Assembly: GCF_000210075.1 (NCBI RefSeq)
Contig: NC_021017.1
Coordinates: 2,042,055-2,086,718 of the forward strand
Source of the DNA: Bacteroides xylanisolvens XB1A
GTDB taxonomy: Bacteria > Bacteroidota > Bacteroidia > Bacteroidales > Bacteroidaceae
Length of the DNA: 44,664 bases
Direction: 5' to 3'
In this document: piece after piece, positions 41,211-44,664 of the stretch
How the letters are laid out: each line of letters opens with the position of its first letter
How positions within the stretch are numbered: the first letter of the stretch is position 1
The notes under the pieces: model-generated
What the model was told of the DNA's origin: nothing
The model's input: only the letters and a program-made list of their open reading frames with translations
Database searches by the model: none
Position numbers and translations under genes: made by a program

Positions 41211-41524
41211 AAAAGCTGTTTCCGTTTCATGATTCAACGGGGGAATCTCTACTGAATAGAGAAGACGAAAAATCATTTTACATTTAAGTTCTGCTAATTC
41301 TGGCTCTTCTATGCAAAATTAGGAATTTCTAATCCTGTACTTTCCATTCTGAAAATAGATTTATTAGGCTTTTTTGTAATACAATACTCTTGAAATAGCC
41401 AAGGGCATATAGTTTAATAAATTATCCAACAAGGTAAATCATTCGTGACAGAACCAAATATTGAGCACTTGAATAAAGTATGCTCACTTCTATTTGTCTG
41501 TTTTGCCAATACAAAATAAAACAT
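41211..41524. other. intergenic region before the nitronate-monooxygenase-like gene
   Basis: About 310 bases with no recognisable gene or RNA. A short inverted repeat TGAGCA..TGCTCA (around 41461-41486) lies in the likely leader of the next gene. No consensus promoter is clear. Confidence 0.4.
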
Positions 41525-42598
41525 ATGAAATCGTTCTTTATAGGAAATATTGAAATTAAAACACCTGTTATACAAGGTGGAATGGGAGTAGGAATCTCAC
41601 TGTCCGGTCTGGCATCAGCAGTTGCAAATGAAGGCGGAGTAGGCGTTATATCATGTGCGGGTTTAGGATTGTTATATCCCAAGGGAAAAGGCTCTTATCT
41701 GGAGAAATGTATAAGTGGACTGAGAGAAGAAATTCACAAGGCACGTACAAAAACAGAAGGTATTATTGGCGTAAACGTAATGGTTGCTTTATCTAATTAT
41801 GCCGATATGGTGCGTACTGCGATTGAGGAAAAGATAGATGTGGTATTTTCAGGTGCGGGACTTCCGCTTGATCTGCCGTCATATTTGACCCCGGAAAGTG
41901 TAACCAAGTTAGTTCCTATTGTATCTTCTTTAAGAGCTGCCAAGGTTATTTGTGACAAGTGGCAAAAAAACTATAACTATCTGCCCGATGCAATTGTGGT
42001 GGAAGGGCCTAAAGCCGGTGGGCATTTAGGATTTAAAAAAGAACAAATACAGGATCAGCATTATGCTCTGGAAGCATTGATTCCGGAAGTGGTGATGATT
42101 GCATCCAGTTATAAAGAACAAAAGCAGATTCCGGTGATTGCTGCTGGTGGAATTTCGACAGGTGAGGATATAGCGCATTTTATGGAATTGGGAGCTTCCG
42201 GTGTGCAAATGGGGAGTATTTTTGTTACCACCCTTGAATGTGATGCTTCAGAAACATTCAAAGAAGTATATATTCATTCCAAGTCCGAAGATGTTCTTAT
42301 TATAGAAAGTCCTGTCGGGATGCCGGGAAGGGCTATTGATGGAGAATTTATTCACAATGTGAATAATGGTTTGGAGAGGCCTAAAAGTTGCTCATTCCAT
42401 TGTATAAAGACATGTGATTATACAAAAAGTCCTTATTGCATTATTAAGGCTCTATATAATGCAGCCAGAGGAAATATGAAAAAAGGCTATGCATTTGCTG
42501 GTAGCAATGCCTTTCTCGCAGAAAAAATCAGTAGCGTAAAAGAAGTAATGGCTACACTGGAGCGCGAGTTTTTTTTAGCAACCCACAGACTGGCTTAA
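41525..42598 (+). CDS. nitronate monooxygenase / FabK-like flavoprotein
   Basis: A 357-residue FMN-binding TIM-barrel enzyme of the nitronate monooxygenase (2-nitropropane dioxygenase) family. It shows the N-terminal PVIQGGMGVGIS, the EGPKAGGHLG motif with the presumed catalytic His, and the phosphate-binding IAAGGISTGEDIAHF followed by GASGVQMGSIFV. The C-terminal part has a compact group of cysteines (CSFHCIKTC and SPYC) that could bind a metal or iron-sulfur centre; this is an inference. The family includes nitroalkane oxidases and enoyl-ACP reductases of the FabK type, so the substrate is open. ATG 41525 begins the family's first strand. Confidence 0.85.
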   Translation: MKSFFIGNIEIKTPVIQGGMGVGISLSGLASAVANEGGVGVISCAGLGLLYPKGKGSYLEKCISGLREEIHKARTKTEGIIGVNVMVALSNYADMVRTAIEEKIDVVFSGAGLPLDLPSYLTPESVTKLVPIVSSLRAAKVICDKWQKNYNYLPDAIVVEGPKAGGHLGFKKEQIQDQHYALEALIPEVVMIASSYKEQKQIPVIAAGGISTGEDIAHFMELGASGVQMGSIFVTTLECDASETFKEVYIHSKSEDVLIIESPVGMPGRAIDGEFIHNVNNGLERPKSCSFHCIKTCDYTKSPYCIIKALYNAARGNMKKGYAFAGSNAFLAEKISSVKEVMATLEREFFLATHRLA

Positions 42599-42692
42599 TG
42601 ATTGAAACTCTGCTTTTTCATGATTGAAATTGTCCGGGTTTCCCACTATATATAAAACTAATCGCTGTTTGAGTACAGCAAAAATAACATTT

Positions 42693-43817
42693 ATGACATT
42701 TAAAGAATTAAATATAACCGAACCGATATTAAAAGCAATTGGAGAAAAAGGATATACAGTACCAACTCCCATTCAGGAAAAAGCGATTCCGCCTGCACTG
42801 GCAAAAAGAGATATATTAGGCTGTGCGCAAACCGGTACCGGAAAGACGGCTTCATTTGCTATTCCTATCATACAGCATTTGCAACTGGATAAAGAGGCTG
42901 CCAGACGTCAGGGAATTAAAGCCTTGATATTGACGCCCACACGTGAGCTTGCCTTGCAAATCAGTGAATGTATTGACGATTATTCAAAACATACTCGTAT
43001 TCGCCATGGAGTAATCTTTGGTGGTGTAAATCAACGCCCGCAGGTTGATCTGTTGCGTAAAGGTATTGATATTCTGGTCGCTACTCCGGGACGTTTGCTT
43101 GACCTGATGAGTCAGGGACATATACATTTGGACACTATCCAATATTTTGTATTGGATGAGGCTGACCGTATGCTTGATATGGGATTTATCCATGATATTA
43201 AGCGGATATTGCCGAAACTTCCAAAAGAAAAGCAGACTTTGTTTTTCTCGGCAACAATGCCTGATTCTATTATCTCCTTGACTAAGTCTCTGCTGAAGAA
43301 TCCGGTGAAGATTTACATAACACCGAAATCGTCTACTGTAGATTCTATCAAGCAGGTGGTGTATTTCGTTGAAAAGAAGGAGAAAAGCCAGTTGCTTATT
43401 TCGATCTTGTCGAAGGCAGAAGATCAGTCAGTACTTATCTTCTCACGTACGAAACACAATGCTGATAAGATTGTGAAGATTCTGGGTAAGGCTGGAATTG
43501 GCAGCCAAGCTATTCATGGGAATAAGAGCCAGGCAGCAAGACAGTCTGCATTGGGCAACTTTAAATCGGGAAAAACTCGGGTGATGGTTGCCACTGACAT
43601 TGCTTCCAGGGGGATCGATATTAACGAATTACCTTTGGTTATCAACTATGATCTTCCGGATGTTCCCGAAACCTATGTGCACCGTATTGGGCGTACAGGA
43701 AGAGCAGGGAATATGGGAACTGCACTTACGTTCTGTTCGCAGGAAGAACGTAAACTAGTGAATGATATTCAAAAGTTAACCGGTAAGAAACTCAATAAGG
43801 CTGATTTCACTATTTGA
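42693..43817 (+). CDS. DEAD-box RNA helicase, RhlE type
   Basis: A 374-residue ATP-dependent RNA helicase. Motifs appear in order: Q motif (PTPIQEKAIPPAL), Walker A AQTGTGKT, PTRELALQ, ATPGRLLD, DEAD in VLDEADRMLDMGF, SAT, then the second domain with VLIFSRTKHNADK, VATDIASRGIDI and YVHRIGRTGRAG. It stops soon after the helicase core, as in short RhlE-type proteins. Such helicases unwind RNA structure, especially in the cold and during ribosome assembly. ATG 42693 begins the Q-motif region; an in-frame extension to 42624 is unlikely. The cold-shock-domain gene follows 59 nt downstream. Confidence 0.95.
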   Translation: MTFKELNITEPILKAIGEKGYTVPTPIQEKAIPPALAKRDILGCAQTGTGKTASFAIPIIQHLQLDKEAARRQGIKALILTPTRELALQISECIDDYSKHTRIRHGVIFGGVNQRPQVDLLRKGIDILVATPGRLLDLMSQGHIHLDTIQYFVLDEADRMLDMGFIHDIKRILPKLPKEKQTLFFSATMPDSIISLTKSLLKNPVKIYITPKSSTVDSIKQVVYFVEKKEKSQLLISILSKAEDQSVLIFSRTKHNADKIVKILGKAGIGSQAIHGNKSQAARQSALGNFKSGKTRVMVATDIASRGIDINELPLVINYDLPDVPETYVHRIGRTGRAGNMGTALTFCSQEERKLVNDIQKLTGKKLNKADFTI

Positions 43818-43876
43818 AAGTAAGCACTTACATTATTTATTCATTAAAAATATAGTATAAACTAAATATTATTTCT

Positions 43877-44362
43877 ATGGCAAAATCCATGACAGTAGGT
43901 AAACGTGAAAATGAAAAGAAAAGAATCGCTAAGCGCGAAGAAAAATTAAAGAAGAAAGAAAATAAGAAATTATCGGGCAGCTCAAACAGCTTTGAAGATA
44001 TGATTGCTTATGTTGATGAGAACGGGAGAATAACCTCAACTCCTCCGACAGAGAATGTCAGAAAAGAAGAGATCAACCCGGATGAAATAGTTATAGCAAC
44101 TCCTAAAAAAGAGGATGAAGAGCCAACTATTTTGAGAGGACGGGTTGAGTTTTTTAATGAGTCAAGAGGATTTGGTTTTATTAAAGATCTTTCCGGCGTT
44201 GAGAAGTACTTTTTTCATGTAAACAATGTCGTTGGTAATATTGCAGAAAATAATATCGTAACATTTGATCTTGAACGTGGAGTGAAAGGGATGAATGCAG
44301 TCAATATCTCGTTGGAAAACAAATCTAAGCCGGAAAATTTAGCTCAAACAGAATCTGTATAA
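43877..44362 (+). CDS. cold-shock-domain protein with charged N-terminus
   Basis: A 161-residue protein. The first 35 residues are extremely rich in Lys and Glu (KREEKLKKKENKKLSGSS), and the next 50 are probably a flexible linker. A cold-shock domain follows (about 92-150): RGRVEFFNESRGFGFIKD, with the aromatic RNA-binding RNP1 (RGFGFI) and a variant RNP2 (KYFFHVN). It binds single-stranded RNA or DNA and probably acts as an RNA chaperone. It follows the DEAD-box helicase on the same strand, a logical functional pair. Confidence 0.93.
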   Translation: MAKSMTVGKRENEKKRIAKREEKLKKKENKKLSGSSNSFEDMIAYVDENGRITSTPPTENVRKEEINPDEIVIATPKKEDEEPTILRGRVEFFNESRGFGFIKDLSGVEKYFFHVNNVVGNIAENNIVTFDLERGVKGMNAVNISLENKSKPENLAQTESV

Positions 44363-44417
44363 GAAGATCTGCATTCTGCTTGTGTATAACAAAAAACAAA
44401 AAATAATAATTTGAGAT

Positions 44418-44624
44418 ATGAAAAAAGGTAATATAATGCGTGATGTTATTTCATCCAGTCAGTTTACTGCAAACGTGATCAAGGAGTACAAAAAAGGTCT
44501 GGGAGATGTAGTGCTGGTAGCAATAACTCCGCGGACTACCATTGAACTTCCTGCACATTTGACTCAAGCAGAAATAGATGCTCGTATAGAGATTTATAAA
44601 AAACTACATAGCTCCAAAGTATAG
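44418..44624 (+). CDS. small conserved-looking hypothetical protein
   Basis: A 68-residue protein with no signal peptide or membrane segment; I do not recognise its family. It has a basic N-terminus (MKKGNIMRDVISSSQ), a helix (FTANVIKEYKKGLGDV), a hydrophobic strand (VVLVAITPRTTIELP) and an amphipathic C-terminal helix (TQAEIDARIEIYKKL). It lies 55 nt after the cold-shock-domain gene on the same strand and may belong to the same RNA-stress group. The regular codon usage and position support a real gene. Confidence 0.6.
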   Translation: MKKGNIMRDVISSSQFTANVIKEYKKGLGDVVLVAITPRTTIELPAHLTQAEIDARIEIYKKLHSSKV

Positions 44625-44664
44625 GTGCTTGTAGATGCAAAAAGTAAGGTAATAAAAACCCTTG

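Noticed and set aside
1..44664. CRISPR array, tRNA or rRNA genes, intact insertion sequence
   Set aside because: I looked for regularly spaced repeats, tRNA-like and rRNA-like sequence and transposase genes and saw none; the only recombinase is the tyrosine type at 21847.

Overview
The window looks like a chromosomal segment of a human-gut Bacteroides species (B. thetaiotaomicron/ovatus/xylanisolvens type; exact species not determined). The reasons are Mfa1/FimB-type fimbriae, BspA-like LRR and DUF4136/DUF3575/DUF3868 proteins, a TIGR02757-type protein, N-terminal lipoboxes of Bacteroidetes form, and many promoters of the Bacteroides form (TTTG, 19-21 nt, TAnnTTTG). No rRNA, tRNA, CRISPR array or intact transposon is visible.

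Regions 1-18.8 kb are mostly core or near-core. They hold rplS; an operon with a split 5'-nucleotidase followed by a GH3/beta-lactamase fusion; an outer-membrane protein pair; a large sulfur-transfer fusion (CoA-disulfide-reductase-like, rhodanese, TusA and DsrE modules) followed by a MarR regulator; an orphan sigma-54 response regulator; a catalytically dead aspartokinase-like protein; a MATE exporter; a TIGR02757-type protein; and a BspA-like lipoprotein pair beside a TPR membrane regulator.

Region 18.8-36.9 kb is accessory. It opens with a toxin-antitoxin operon (MqsR-like toxin; antitoxin joining a degenerate MqsA-like N-terminus to a Panacea/SocA domain) with a perfect palindromic operator. 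Next come a truncated SIR2 fragment that keeps a good promoter, an unknown gene, and a tyrosine recombinase. Immediately after the recombinase a 19-bp perfect inverted repeat (23141-23159 and 24381-24399) brackets an AraC regulator, directly upstream of an eight-gene fimbrial operon (24435-34073). I read this as a site-specific inversion switch for fimbriae; it is the most interesting item in the window. An HU-like / membrane coiled-coil / amidase-lipoprotein cassette that resembles a phage lysis module follows, then a DUF1905 gene broken by a nonsense codon.

Region 36.9-44.7 kb returns to ordinary genes: HelD, a nucleotidyltransferase-like protein, a PAS-LuxR regulator, then a set of RNA/cold-stress genes (RRM protein, RhlE-type DEAD-box helicase, cold-shock-domain protein, small unknown protein) with a nitronate-monooxygenase-like gene among them.
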